The notes: generated from the sequence alone by a model not told the origin. A stretch of DNA of 64,000 nucleotides from Sclerurus mexicanus (GCA_013396755.1 VWZF01002914.1:621635-685634), one strand, 5' to 3'; shown: positions 1 through 11,976, numbered from the stretch's first letter. A program made the numbers and translations.

Positions 1-1122
1 ATCTTAAAACAGGAAGTGGCAGTCTCACTCAAACAGTACTAAAGACAGAAAGCTTACTGAGGCCTGAACTATAGAACTCAGAATACAAAGTCTTCTGAGG
101 AAAGTCATACAAATAGGGTGATGTGAGAAGTGTCCCCAGCTCTAGTACCAGAATATCTCTAACATAGGTTACAACACTACAAATACTGTTAATTGACATC
201 TTTCTCATAAACATTTCTTGCCATTAACCTCTAGGCTCAAACACTGGCTGAGTATTATATTTGTAAGGCAGAGTAGTCAGTAAGGCCCTATCAATAATGT
301 TTATCAAGTAAATACAAAATAGGCAAATATCAGTAGTTTTTAAAAGCAATTTCTGATTATATCATCAATTCCCCTACCCCATCAATTTATAGATAATCTG
401 GAAAGCAAGAAAAGAGAAAAGATCATGACGAATTATATAGGGGATTATGAAAAGCAAAATCTGCACAGATAGCCTGGATACCATTGCCTAATGTTTTGGG
501 ACAAATGTCTTAACTCATAGAAATTAAAAAACATATTAACATAACTACCAAAACAGGGAACATTGTCAATTCCTGAAAAGCAACATTAATGAGTGATAAA
601 GATTTTCAGCTTACAGCAGGGAACATTTGAGGATATGACAGTGGTTGACAAAATCATAGTGACTTGGGAAAAACAGATAGGGACCAGCTATTCTTTGTCT
701 CTTATGGTGCAAGACCTTGGGAGTACCAAATGAAGCTATCAGCAGTCATGCTCTAGGGAAACAAAAGTACATGATTCTCAAAACAGGCAGACGTTGAACA
801 CCTTGTGACGTTATGGATAGATTCAAAAGATAGGGCAAGTATGCAGAAGAACATTTCTGAGAGGCAGAAAAACTTCTAATCTGGAAAAAGATGAACGGAT
901 TGTACTTAGCCATACCATATATGCTTGTTCTGCTTTCATTCCTCCTGAGCACCAACCTATAAGTGCTGTTGGAGACAGGAGAGGAGACAGACCATTAAGC
1001 TGAACACATATGGTCATTCTTAGGTTCTCACATTCTTAAAATTTCTTCAAATCTTCTGTTTTCTTTGCAATAAATAAGGGAATGAAATAAAAACCTACAT
1101 TTTCCTTAACACTTTACACTTA
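1..1122. other. Unique AT-rich non-coding DNA
   Basis: I see no gene, repeat family or RNA here. Short open frames are present but none resembles a known domain, and their lengths are what random AT-rich sequence gives. The stretch ends at the left edge of the LTR that starts near 1123. Confidence 0.6.
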
Positions 1123-1709
1123 TATTGTGGTTTAAGCCCAACCGATAACCAAGCCCGACACAGCCACTCATTCAATCCCCACCCAGAGGGATGGGAGGTA
1201 GAATCAGAAGAGTAAAAGTGAAAAAACTGATAGAATGAGATGAAGACAGTTTAATAGGTAAAGCAAAAGCTATGCATACAAGTAAAGCCAAACAAGGAAA
1301 TCATTCACCATTACCATGGGTAGCCAGGTGCTCAGCTGTCCCTGGGAAAACAAGGCTCCATCATGCATATAGGTTACTGGGGAAGACAAAGGCCACCACT
1401 CCAAGTGTCCTCCACTTTCTTCTTCTTCACCCAGTGTCTCCCAATTTTTATGATGCCATATGGCATAAGAATACCTCTTGGGTCAGGTGAATCACCGGTT
1501 CCAACTATGTCCCCTCCCAAATCCTTGTCCACACCCAGCCTCCTCACAAGAAGCAGAAAAAGTCTTGATGCTGTCGTTGATGCTGTGTAAGCACTGCTCA
1601 GCAATAATGAAAATATCTCTATATTATCCACACCATTTCCAGCACAAAACCAAACAACAGCTCAATACTAGTTACAATGAAGAAAATTACCCCTGCCAAA
1701 ATCAGCTCA
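1123..1709 (-). mobile_element. Solo LTR of an avian endogenous retrovirus, minus strand
   Basis: This block of about 587 bp matches, from memory, an LTR type that is very common in bird genomes; I cannot give a library name. Read on the minus strand it starts with TG at 1709, passes a TATA-like CATAAAAATT (plus 1443-1452), and carries an ATTAAA polyadenylation signal (plus 1250-1255). It ends near 1123 in the decayed form of the usual terminal sequence. No gag, pol or env sequence flanks it, so it is a solo LTR left by recombination between two LTRs. Point changes and small deletions, including loss of part of the normal TATA region, suggest an old insertion. I could not see clear target-site duplications. 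The short open frames on both strands here are by-products and not genes. Confidence 0.75.
1250..1255 (-). promoter_or_regulatory. LTR polyadenylation signal ATTAAA
   Basis: The plus-strand TTTAAT reads ATTAAA on the minus strand. It lies about 200 bp downstream of the TATA-like site of the same LTR, which is the expected order for U3-R-U5. Whether it still works is unknown. Confidence 0.45.
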
Positions 1710-2143
1710 GCTTGCAAATAACCCTTTTAATATAAAGAGTACCTTTACATAGTAAAGAATGTGCTTTTTTAGTCTATTCAAGAGACTTCATTTGAAGTAC
1801 TCCTGTTTATTGGTATAGGATTAGGAAGGCCATGACACTTTGTCAGTGCGTTTTTACTTTTATCGAAAATATGATTGGTGTCTTCATGATCTACGTTGCA
1901 AGTCACTGACATACTTCCATACTTTTCTTATCACTATATATTTTCAATGTGTCTCTGATGCCCCTATAGGTAAGGCCCTATTGCCATAAAGGTACAGCAG
2001 CATGGAAGCCAATTGAGATTTCATACTAGAATACTCATATCCTTTTGTGGCTTTTTTAAGTAAGCACCACCCTAAAAATAATTCTGGGCATTTAAAATCT
2101 AAGCCAATTTTTTACTGCCACTTTCACTTATCTTTGATAAATT

Positions 2144-2166
2144 AAAAAAAAAAAAAAAAAAAAAAA
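2144..2166. repeat. Poly(A) tract, 23 A
   Basis: An uninterrupted run of 23 A follows AATT. I see no upstream polyadenylation signal or element end that would make it a retroposon tail, so I treat it as a mononucleotide microsatellite. Its length makes it prone to sequencing error. Confidence 0.9.
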
Positions 2167-2196
2167 CATTTTAAAAAATTACTGCTTGTAGCCCCA

Positions 2197-2197
2197 N
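2197..2197. other. Unresolved base (N)
   Basis: A single N lies 31 bases after the A23 tract. It is most simply an assembly or polishing ambiguity linked to the homopolymer. Confidence 0.95.
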
Positions 2198-3166
2198 TTA
2201 GAGTAGCTGTAGTCCAGGATCAGATCTTGGCTTATGGTATACATCATAAATTTTGTTTAGCTGACTCCTCTCATTATGAATGCAAGAAAAGTTCCAGGGT
2301 GGTGCACAAAGTGTGTAAGTCAGTTTTTCAGGGCACAGATAAATAATTTTCTGAAATTTGAGGCATCCAATTTTGTACTGTTGGAAATAACTAACATTGC
2401 TGGTATCCATTCTCTCATTTAACTTTTTGCTGGTTTTGATTTGAATACAGAAGTTCCTTCTACAGAGGGGCTTCTAAAACATGATGATTTTTTGCATTTA
2501 GATTGTCAGATTATCTACTTTTCAAATTTTTAGCTATTGCTGAATTGAGGTTGTGATGTGACCAAAACAAATATTTATCTCTTCACCACTGTGTAAGACA
2601 TAACTTTTTTTTTTTACTATTACATTTCCATCCTAGATTCCAAGATTTTTTTCTTTTTAGTAGTCTTAAGAAATACAGAATGGGTTTGTGATTAGTCAAA
2701 GGTCTATTAAGCAGTTTCAGTTCACTCCTGTGTCCTCAAATGCAACAGATCATTTCCATGGCTGAATTGTTTACAGTACTTCAAAGAGAATTTGCGAAAT
2801 TTCTACTTCACTTTCAAAGTATTAACTATACTTGTAGATTGTTCTTAAAAAGAAAATACATTTCTGATTTCAACAAAAGTGATGTATTATAATAGTTAAA
2901 GCAATTAGTATGTTATGTTGTTAACTCAAACAACATAAATGTTTCAAAGATGTAAAAATAATGTAAGCAGCATTTATGGAAATCAGAAAAAAGTTATGTT
3001 TTATGTCATACACTTACAGTAAATACACATAAAGAATTTTCTTTCACAAAATGTCAAGATTTGTTATTAAAAAGGTCATCTGATATTTAGAATATTTCTA
3101 TGCATGGATCCTATACTTTGAATAAACTGAATAAATTCAAGTAGGTATTTTCTAAAAGTTAACAAG

Positions 3167-3196
3167 ATTATAAATAAATTTAAATAAATAAACTGA
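3167..3196. repeat. Degenerate AAAT-type simple repeat
   Basis: Several imperfect TAAA or AAAT units run together. They are too degenerate to be a useful marker. Confidence 0.6.
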
Positions 3197-4439
3197 CCTA
3201 GATTTTGCATTTTCCCTAGAGATACAACCCCCAGATAGAGAAGAAAGGTGGATATCTGAGAAATCATTGTTAGATATGCCTAACAATGCTAATCATAAGT
3301 GTTAAGTGCTTCAAAAATTGCTATGATTTAAAGTTTGTTGAAGACATTTGGGAATCCTTCTTCTTTGGTAAAACTAATTAAATTAGGAACATTAGACTTT
3401 CATGGTACAATAGAGGGAAATTTTAGTATAAGGAAGCTCTTTGCAACAAGTTCATTTGGGAGTACCATGTCTCAAATGGTACCTATTCAAATAATTTTAT
3501 TTTTAAAACAGATCATATATATCCCTCCTCTATGGCTCATAATGAATAAGCATTCATTTAAAAACACTCATTTTTATAGTTGTATTTGACTCATTTACAC
3601 AGAGTGAGCCAGAAAAAGAATTCAGAATTCTCCCTACAACAGGATTTCAACTTCTAAAATTTAACTAAATCAAATTATTTTTAGGAAGGTATACTGTAAT
3701 CTAACCTCATTAGGATATTTGCTCACACGTATATTTCTAGTGCAATATATTAATTTACATCCATTGCTATCCTGGCTTAGGTACATAGTGCCTGTGTCAC
3801 TCCGAAGAAGAAAATATTAGACTTAGTATAAAGTATGTTTTTGTTGTCTTATAAGCCCATCTTTGTGTTCACAGCACTCATACTGGAATTGTGAGGTGGG
3901 TTTCCATCTCCACTCAACTCAGAAATACTAAATCCCTGTCTCACAAGACATCCATAATAATCACTTTGTGTGATTACTTGAAACTAGGCCACCGTGTAAC
4001 CAGGAGAGCAAGTAATACTGACTCAGTAACTAAAAGCAGAAATTATTTCATTTGTTTAATGTCTAAGGGGAAATGGATATGCATTCAAGAACCTATATTC
4101 GGAACCAAATATATAGCTCATGCAAACTCATTGCTCATACCATTAGAGTAAAATGAGATATTTACTACCTTCTGTCCCAGCTATTGCATCCTGTGTCAGC
4201 ATACAGGTTCAACTTCTAGAATAATGTTTGACTACTCTTATCTGTGGCACCTGCAGCCTGATTATTACACCACTTGCCAGAAATGAAGAAAATGAAATGT
4301 AATGTTCTTTTACCTAACAGATTATTTTAATAATTAGCTATTAAGCAGGAGATTAATGTTGTAAGTACAACCAGTCCCTCAAAAAAGTAGGCAGATAGGA
4401 TCTTCAGTGTATGGGAAGACATTTCTGTTATTTTCCTAT

Positions 4440-5165
4440 GGACATGAAGAAAAAGCTTGGGTAAGTGTGGCTGGAAAGCTGCCTGGCAGGAAAGCACCTG
4501 GTGGTGCTGACTGACAGCGGGCTGAACATGAGCCAACAGTGTGCCAAGGTGGCAAGAAGGTCAATGGCAATCCTTGTATTAACAAGAATGTGGCCAGGAG
4601 GACTAAGGAAGTGATTGTTCCACAAACACTTGGCACTGGTAAGGCCATGCCTCAGATCCTGTGTTCAATTTTTGAGCCCATCACAATAAGAAAGACACTG
4701 AGGTGCCGGAGCATGTCCAGAGGAGCACAATGGAGCTGGCGAAGGGTCTGGAGCACAGGTCTGATAAGGAGCAGCTGAGGGAGCTGTAGTTGCTTAGCCT
4801 GGAGTAAAGGAAACTCAGGGGAGAACTTATCACTCTACAGCTACCTGAAAGGAGATTGTAGCCAGGTGGGTGTTAGCATCTTCTCCCAGGTAACAAGAAA
4901 CAGGACAAGAGGAAATGGCCTCAAGTATCACCAGGGGAGGTTTAGATAGGATATTAGGAAAAATTTCTTCACAGAAAGGGTTGTCAAGGATTGGAACAGG
5001 TTGCCTATGGAAATGGTTGAGTCACCATCCCTGGAGGTATTTAAAAGACCTGTAGATGTGGCACTTAGGAATATGTTTCAGTGGTGGACTTGGCAGTGAT
5101 GGGTTAACACTTAGAATCAATGAACATAGAGGTTTTATCCAACCTGAAAGATTCTATGATTCTAC
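4440..5165 (+). mobile_element. CR1 LINE fragment with 3' end
   Basis: CR1 is the dominant non-LTR retrotransposon of birds. This copy is 5'-truncated, as most are: it begins within the 3' part of the reverse transcriptase ORF (4440-4640 resembles the segment beginning GTGTGGCTGGAAAGCTGCC). It continues through the 3' UTR blocks, such as ATTAGGAAAAATTTCTTCAC at 4951-4970 and the CCCTGGAGGTATTTAAAAGA block near 5030, and closes with the terminal ATTCTATGATTCTAC at about 5151-5165. It is decayed by substitutions and small indels, so no intact frame remains. It differs in sequence from the copies at 49880 and 59455 and so seems to belong to another CR1 subfamily. Its left edge is approximate, within about 20 bp. 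Confidence 0.92.
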
Positions 5166-5699
5166 AAGAATGAACCAAATTGTCTTCTGGATACACAGTG
5201 GAAAGGGAGGTCTCTAACTGAGAAAAATACAAAATCTGTCTACAAATCTTGAAAGTATAATTAATTCATTTGTTTTATATTATGACATTTTCTAGAGCTA
5301 TTGATTGCAATGGACTCAGGTTGTTTAATAAGTACAAATGCATGTATGAACACAAAAAGTGGAAAGGGATTTGTTGAGTTCAATCTCATTTATTTAAATA
5401 GGGAAAACATCATGAAAGACAAAGAAATGAAGAAATAAACCCATAGCTGATTTTAAATGTAACCTGCAAGTCATGAATTGCAAATACACTTATGTTATGA
5501 GAGGATAATAGGTCATCTTTCTAAGTGCTAAGTTTCAAGCACTTAACAAGTTAAAAACAACACAAGAAAGAAATTAAGTTGTCAGAAATAATTACTTCTC
5601 TCAGCTATTCATTAAATAAAATCAATATCTGTTTTCCATATGACCAGCTCAGAGATAAAATAGCAAAATACAACACATGTATTTGCAATTAATTGTGGT
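5166..5699. other. Unique AT-rich non-coding DNA
   Basis: I see no gene, repeat family or clear motif here. Confidence 0.55.
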
Positions 5700-6310
5700 T
5701 TTCTCAGGGTCCTGAGTACACTTTTGAGACTCCTGGGGTTCAATCACCTGTGCTGAAGTTGACTGCTGGTATGAGTGCTGGAGAACCTCAGATCAGACTG
5801 ACTGCTGTGAAAAGCAGTGGCCTCCAAGTTCCTTTCCTGAGAATCTGCATTTGAGCTCAGGTTCTTGCCCTTGGCTGCTGACGGAGCTACAGTACTACCA
5901 TGTCTGTGCCTGGTGATCCAGCTGATCCAAACCTGGGGACTTGACTTCCTGGCTTGCATTTCAAAGACTCGACCTGCTTTCTCACCCCAGACCTGCCTGG
6001 GATCACTGCAGAGGGACTGAGCTTGGCTACTGTCATTGGACCCGATCCTGAAGTGCCGACTTCCTTCTCAGCTTGACCTGGGACATCCCTCATCACTTCA
6101 GTTTTGCCTGGTGCTCTACACTCTCCTTTGACTCTGGTTAATGCAACCAGACCTGCCTTGCTCACCTTGTTTGAGTATTGTATGACTGGGCCTTTGCTGG
6201 GGAGTGCACTGCTGCCCACCTTGCTTCACTCTCAGCACCCAGTTTGCTTTTCCTTGGGGAGCAGCCCATTTGTGCTGCTCTCTGATGTTATTGATAACCA
6301 TTGGGATTTT
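5700..6310. other. Unidentified GC-elevated block, possible old repeat
   Basis: This stretch is visibly richer in G+C than both flanks. On the plus strand it is full of CTGACCTG-, GACCTGCC- and TTGACCTGGG-like words; on the minus strand these read as repeated CAGGTCAAG/CAGGTCTGG words. The minus strand holds a 110-codon open frame (5887-6219) of low-complexity G/S/P/K/V composition with no domain I know. The plus strand has an 88-codon frame at 6104-6370. The compositional edges and word repetition resemble the U3 of avian LTR elements, but I cannot match it to a family. It could equally be an isolated GC-rich relic. Confidence 0.4.
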
Positions 6311-8848
6311 TTTAACATTAAATCAGGGAATGATCCCATATTCAGTCATTTTCTTTTTTTCACATATTAGAAGACACCACGAAAACTAACAAGGTGATTT
6401 CGTTTCCAGGTAATTCAATTAAGATTATTAGAAATAATGAATAGGGTGATAACTAAAAGAACAACTAAATAAGTTACATTTAATTAGAGTAAAATCAATG
6501 ACACAGAAAAGCAATAGATTAGAAATAATACTGAAATCAGATGTGGAATTCTAGTATCCAAGGTTGTTTTGGTTTTTTTTTAATACAGAATATTGCACTC
6601 AATTGACCATTTTCAACACCAAATGTAGCTTGATAAAAACAGTATTAATTCAGCTACTAATGCCACCAGAGCTGTATTTCTATTCAGCCAAAGTAGACCA
6701 ACTGCCAGTCCAGTAGCCACATTTAAATACACCAAATAAAAATTCACTGGAAGTAAAGCATGGATAGTATCCTATAATGTGATTCAATACTAAAGCTCTT
6801 TTAAAGAAAAAAAAAAATGCAAACTGCTAAGACAGGTAGGATAAAATAATTAAAAGCCATGTTACTATATAAGGTGGAAATCCTACAAGTGCTCTTATCA
6901 TTGTCTCAAATGGGAAATATTTCCATTATTTTAAAAGTAAGCACAAAATTTAAGATAAGTTCAAGATTATCTAAGCACTCAACCAGGAGTTTATGCATGG
7001 TTGACATACATAACCCTGGTTAATGACTAATAAAACGACTGATTGAAGGAACTAGCTTTATATACACATTATGATGGTTCTAGCAGCTATTACTGATCTA
7101 ATCTGGAGTTAGTAAGAAACAAATGGTATAAGCAAATGATAAATTAACCACATTTGATGAGAAGTATGAAATTATAATAAAATACAGTGAAAAAACTATG
7201 AGAGATGCAATTAGAGAACCTGTCTTAACATTCTATTTTACAGTTAGATCACTTCTATAAACAAACTTCATAAACTTCAGGACAGCTGATGTACAAAACA
7301 GATATAATGCAAAGCATACTGTTTTTTACTATTCAACTCAGATTAAAACTAGTACAAACAAGATTAATCTCACTGAACTTTTGAGCTTTGAAAAACACAG
7401 ATGCCTAGTTTCAGCAGCTCATCTAGACTCCTTCTAACCTTAGAGGGGAGGGAGCACCACAGATGGTTTCACTCTATCATTCCTACATGAACACAACTAC
7501 ATCTGTCCTCAAAGTTTAAGTGAAGCCTAGATGTTTGGCTGTGTTTCTGTACCTACAGCAGTCTAAGAACATGGATGAAGCACAGATTCGGGGTAGAGGT
7601 ATAATATATTTAGTGTATTTTAATTCACTGGTCTAGAATGTTAGTATTGCACAGTTAGTTACTGCATTTGGTTGGTGTTACCATGCCTCTGCCTTCATAC
7701 ATTCTTCAGCTTAAGCAAGATCCCTGTTGGAATCAGCTGAAGATGAGGTGAGTCATGCTGAGTGAGCACACTGGTATGGAACTTCAAAGCACCTTGCAAA
7801 GAAGACAAACTTCTGTAGTTACAGATATATATATAATACAACCTCAGTCTGAAAAACAACAACAGCATGCTGCTGCTTAAGGTACACAGAAATGAAGATT
7901 AAAGAAGCACCAACTGCAGTACTTGGACAGTGAGAAAAGACCGCACAGCAATAAATTTCCTAGCCAATTATAAGAAGTAAAGGTCCATGTGGTGGTAATG
8001 AGGTGGAGAGAAGATTGCAATATCCTCACCTACATAAGCTTCCAATACAGCCTGTAATGAATACTGAAGCAAGGTTTGCTCAGTCATGTAGCTGTACAAA
8101 TTGGACCACAGAACACAGAGATCAGATCTTCATTCTGTCTTGCACCGCTGTGCACACACACACATAAAACTGCTTCCACACTATACAAGTCGTTTGACAG
8201 ATCAGGTGTTGCTACATTTTCTCTAATGCAATATGTGGTATTCATGCTTTTGAGAAGTGCATCTTTTTACATAATGAAGATTTGTCCTGTTTTGTTCTTA
8301 ACACTGAACTAAAATCAGTAATGTTGAAAGAATTTTTTTTCATTTCTTAATTCAATCTTTTTGGCAAATGCTTAGCAGTAATGTGCTCTATACTTTTTAG
8401 ATTTGTCATTATTTTCATAGTTTGAAGTTCACCTAAAATTCAAATTTTAATATTATTTAGTCCTACCCATAGGAAGGTTTCATGCATTATGAAGTTAACA
8501 TTCTAGATTTAGATTCCAGATCTGGATATTAGAAGGAAAATTTGTTTGGAGATTTTTTGCCTCATAGTAATACTGGTATTGGTTGGTTGTGCATGATTTT
8601 GTGGACTTGTCTAAACAGTTTGGTGCAGAAAGTAGCCCATAAGTACAGCCCATTCTTAAAGTATGTTTGCAGAGAACTGTGCTGTCCTATTGACTCCTTC
8701 CTCTTACCTTCTCTAGATACACAAAAGAGTATAAATTATGGGAACTGTGACATGATTAACTTATTTTAAGATCAGGAAGCTTTCCTTAAAATTGAAATTG
8801 CATACAGCAATAACTGGCCACATCCTTAGTGGCTAAATATTCACACAT
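6311..8848. other. Unique AT-rich non-coding DNA
   Basis: No gene or dispersed repeat is recognised. A short (CA)6 lies at 8153-8164, and short A or T homopolymers are scattered through it. Open frames reach at most about 80 codons and show no family resemblance. Confidence 0.6.
8153..8164. repeat. (CA)6 dinucleotide repeat
   Basis: There are six perfect CA units. The tract is short, so little length variation is expected. Confidence 0.85.
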
Positions 8849-9004
8849 TATGGTCAGCTGACTATGGTTGGACACCAGGTGGCCACCAAAATCACTCAGT
8901 CATTCCCCTTCTCATCTGGACTGAAAATATAATGAAAGGCTCATGTGTCGAGAAAAGGACAGAGAGAGATCACAGATAACACAGACACAACTCAGGGAAA
9001 TTAA

Positions 9005-9010
9005 CTTATT
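9005..9010 (-). promoter_or_regulatory. Decayed LTR polyadenylation signal (AATAAG)
   Basis: The plus-strand CTTATT reads AATAAG on the minus strand. It sits where the R region of this LTR should carry AATAAA. The final base change probably weakens it. Confidence 0.35.
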
Positions 9011-9214
9011 ACCAATCAAGTCAGAGTAATGAAAAATACAAACTAAATCTTAAAACACATTCTACCCACTCCTCCCTTGTCCCTGGGCCTAACTTTGCTT
9101 ATGATTTTTCTTCTTCATTGTCCCAGTGAAGAATGGAAGTTGCTGTCAGTTCATTACATGTTGTCTCTGTCACTTCTTCCTCTGCAGGCAGAGGACTTCT
9201 CACGATTTTCCCCT

Positions 9215-9610
9215 GCTCCAACATGGGGTCTCTCCCATTGGAGACTGTCCTCCCTGAAAACTTCTCCAATGTGGGTCCTTCCCATGGGCTGCAGTTCATG
9301 AACTGCTCCAGCATGGTCCCCTTCCACAGGGTGCAGTCCTTCAGACTGCTCCACCATGGGTCCTCTGCAGGATTGCAAGTCCTGCCGGCAAACCTGCTCT
9401 AGCATGGGCTCACTCCTCTGTCCACAAATCCTGACAGGAGCCTGATCCAGTGTGGCCCTCCTATAGGATCACAGCCTCCTTCAGGCATCCACCTGCTCCA
9501 GCATGGGGTCCTCCAAAGGCTGCAGGCAGATCTCTGCTCAGCTGTGGACCTCCACAGGCTGCAGGGACACAGCTGCCACACCATGGGCTGCAGGGGGAAC
9601 CTTTGCTCCG
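9215..9610 (-). repeat. Degenerate ~43-bp tandem array within the LTR
   Basis: On the plus strand about ten units carry a GCTCCA-like core followed by a CATGGG-like word and often GGCTGCAG. Cores start near 9215, 9263, 9305, 9348, 9396, 9444, 9495, 9536, 9574 and 9605, so spacing is 31-51 bp with a mean near 43. On the minus strand some units translate as recurring GPMLEQ-like peptides (DPMLEQ, GPTLEK, GPMVEQ). Frames change between units because spacings are not all multiples of three, which argues against a selected protein repeat. Confidence 0.7.
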
Positions 9611-9835
9611 GCACCTGAAGCACCCTCTACCCCCTCCTTCTTCACTGACCTTGGTGTCTGCAGGGCTGTTTCTTGCCCGTATTCTCACTCCTCTCTCCAG
9701 CTGCCATTTGCTCTTGTGCAGTAACTTCTTGTCCTTCTTTACTGTTATCCCAGAGTTGCTACCACTGTCACTGATGGGCTCAGTCTTGTCAAACAGCAGG
9801 TTTGTCTTGGAGCTGGCTGGCACTGGCTCCATCAC
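9461..9835 (-). other. 124-codon open frame inside the LTR
   Basis: The frame starts at a methionine at 9835 and ends in a stop near 9461. The first 75 residues are rich in S, K, T and E; the rest is C/G/P/A-rich and is translated from the tandem array. No catalytic or structural motif is visible. Similar frames appear as predicted proteins in bird genomes because the LTR itself is open here, so I read it as a property of the repeat and not a gene. It has no signal peptide or membrane segment. Confidence 0.35.
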
Positions 9836-10905
9836 ACATGGGGAAGCTTACAGCAGCTTCTCACAAAAGCCACCCAAGCAGAATCCCCCACTACTGATAC
9901 CTTGACATGCAAATCCAATAACATATTTATCTACTAAAATCAATAATTCCTAACTATATTATTTTAAACTTGCATTATTTCCATCAAAGCAAGATCATTA
10001 ATTGAACAATGTATTCAAACTGTCAAAACAGACACTTAAGCAAACATAAAGAGCTAAAACAAAGTTTGTTTTTTTGAGTTGCTCTGTTTGGGTTTCATGA
10101 GTGCTTTGAATACAAAGAAGATTATTTTTTCTGTTTTCCTTATCATAATACTCTGTTCTTGAAAATTATATAGTTTTAGGCAGGTATTTACAGGATAGAA
10201 AGAGATTCAAATTAAATTCCAGTTAAGTGATTTTGCCAAGGAACTTCAGGAATTTTTTTCAACTTAATAGAAGTATAACCATGCAACCCATCTATTTTTA
10301 ATTGAAATAAATAGTTACAGTTGCATCAAAGAATGTTAAATTTCTTTTTTTCCAGGAAAAAAGTTATACTTTGGGCACAAGTAAAGCATGCTTTTAGAGC
10401 TCCTTTTAGAAGACCATATAAAGTCATTAAAAATGTTCATTAAAAAATATAAACAATTTCTACATGAATTTTCTTAAATCTGTAGACAAAAGAGCCAACT
10501 TAAACACATACAACTGCATGTGTGTGAGGACAGCTGGTCAAATTCTAGAGCAATTATAATTTTGTGGTTTAATCTATTAAGACAACAGTTTTTATTAAAA
10601 CTCATTTGTTTCTTGTGAGAAGTTGCTGACATAAATTGATGATTAAACTGCTGTGACCTTCACTGAACCTTAGTAATTCTCATTTGCATTCTCATTAAAG
10701 CTGGGTTTCAGTCTCATCTTTTCAAATGTATAATACTACTCAAGTCTTTATAAAGTATTTCTCAACAGCAATTAACTGGTCTGATAAAAAATGTTTAACT
10801 TTTACATATATGTAATACATATATATATAATATTTAAATTGATACAAATACTAGGTTAAATTAGATACAATTGCATACCTTTAAATTGAAGAGTATGGAT
10901 TAATC

Positions 10906-10921
10906 TTTTTTTTTTTTTTTT
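10906..10921. repeat. Poly(T) tract, 16 T
   Basis: A pure T homopolymer follows TTAATC. No element end is recognised next to it. Confidence 0.9.
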
Positions 10922-11880
10922 CTAAATCAAGATAAATGAAGAGAAAAATACTGGAATAGTACTGAAAATGGCCATAAGGTAGTTATTATTTGGGATAATT
11001 TAAAGTAATTTGGTATTATGTAAATTCAGTATTCCTATTTTATATGTGCATTTAACTACATTTGTTTAAGTACTTGATATGGCTTTGTGGCAGCAAGTTA
11101 TGAAGAGCAGTTTGCCAGAATTAATTTACTGAGCCTTCCTTCACAAAGGAATGGATCTCTTCTCAAACACAGGTCAAAGAAGACACAAGTTTAGTGATAA
11201 AGCCCTAGAACCAATAAGTATTATTCAGTATAATTCAGTAAGAATCAGCCTGGTGAGGCTGGTACAAGTATTGTGTATTTCATAAAGATTAATAGAATTA
11301 TTTTTAAAGAGTCTTGGATATCAGCAAGTAGTAATTCTTCACAAAGGACATCTGAATAATGTTGGAATCTAAACAGGATTAGATCTCTGTATATCTGCCA
11401 TGAGCTAAATTCATCCTCAGAAAAAAAAAGAGTTTTGAAGAAGGAACAGATAATTTGGTCTTCAGAATCTTAGACTTTTTCATATAAGAAACCAACCTAC
11501 ATCTTATTTATAGTGGTATGCTGATAAATGAACTATAAAAAAAATGTATTCAGAGAGGTTCTGGTGTAGTAAAGAATGCCAGTATTCTTAATTTTGAGCT
11601 TACGTTACTTCCGAAGACAGAAAATCTGCAGAGTATTCAACTTATATGGACAATCAGTATTAAACAGAGACAAATGCAGTAGCTGTTCACCAGGCCTACT
11701 TTGTCATTCATCTTTAAAATTAAATTATTTTTTAAGAATATAGAAGTACTTCTAGCACCTCCCTTAGTTTGAAGGACTTAGACAAGTAAAATAGAAACAA
11801 TTAAAAAAAATTTTAAGGATGACAAAAATAGGCAAGTGACTGAAATTTTCTTATCTCTTTCTTTTATGTCAGTTCCAATA

Positions 11881-11976
11881 ACAAAACTCAAACTTGACAA
11901 AAAACATAATTAAAACAAAAACCAAACAAAAAAACACAAAAAAACCACACACAAAAAGCCTACCCCAAAACAGCAC
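11881..11976. repeat. A/C-rich low-complexity stretch
   Basis: About 95 bases consist almost only of A and C on the plus strand, with AAAAC, CCAAAC and CACAC words but no fixed unit. A similar stretch occurs at 59288-59341. I recognise no element attached to either. Confidence 0.8.

Larger units (their letters stand above)
1710..4439. other. Unique AT-rich non-coding DNA with homopolymers
   Basis: No gene or dispersed repeat is recognised over about 2.7 kb. It holds an A23 tract (2144-2166), a single unresolved base (2197) and a degenerate AAAT-type stretch (about 3167-3196). The open frames are short and unlike any family I know. Confidence 0.6.
8849..9923 (-). mobile_element. Long avian LTR with internal tandem array, minus strand
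   Basis: This block of about 1,075 bp resembles, from memory, a long LTR family widespread in birds; I cannot name the library entry. On the minus strand it begins with TGTTATTGG at 9923. It then runs through an open frame (9835-9461) and a degenerate tandem array (9610-9215). Next comes a polyadenylation-like AATAAG (plus 9005-9010), then a U5-like end reading GGTGGCCACCTGGTGTCCAA near 8890-8871. The element is G+C-rich against its surroundings. No internal retroviral genes flank it, so it is probably a solo LTR. The left end (8849) is set by decayed similarity and could shift by several bases; I saw no convincing target-site duplication. Open frames on both strands here belong to the LTR and are not host genes. 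Confidence 0.68.

Noticed and set aside
29..1017. Three short minus-strand frames (61-69 codons)
   Set aside because: Their lengths are as expected by chance and the translations show no domain, signal peptide or splice context.
1272..1735. Overlapping frames on both strands of 72-85 codons
   Set aside because: They lie within or at the edge of a minus-strand LTR and are by-products of its G+C-richer sequence.
9450..9905. 151-codon plus-strand frame
   Set aside because: It is antisense to the LTR and its translation is made of the tandem array units. It is not a gene.
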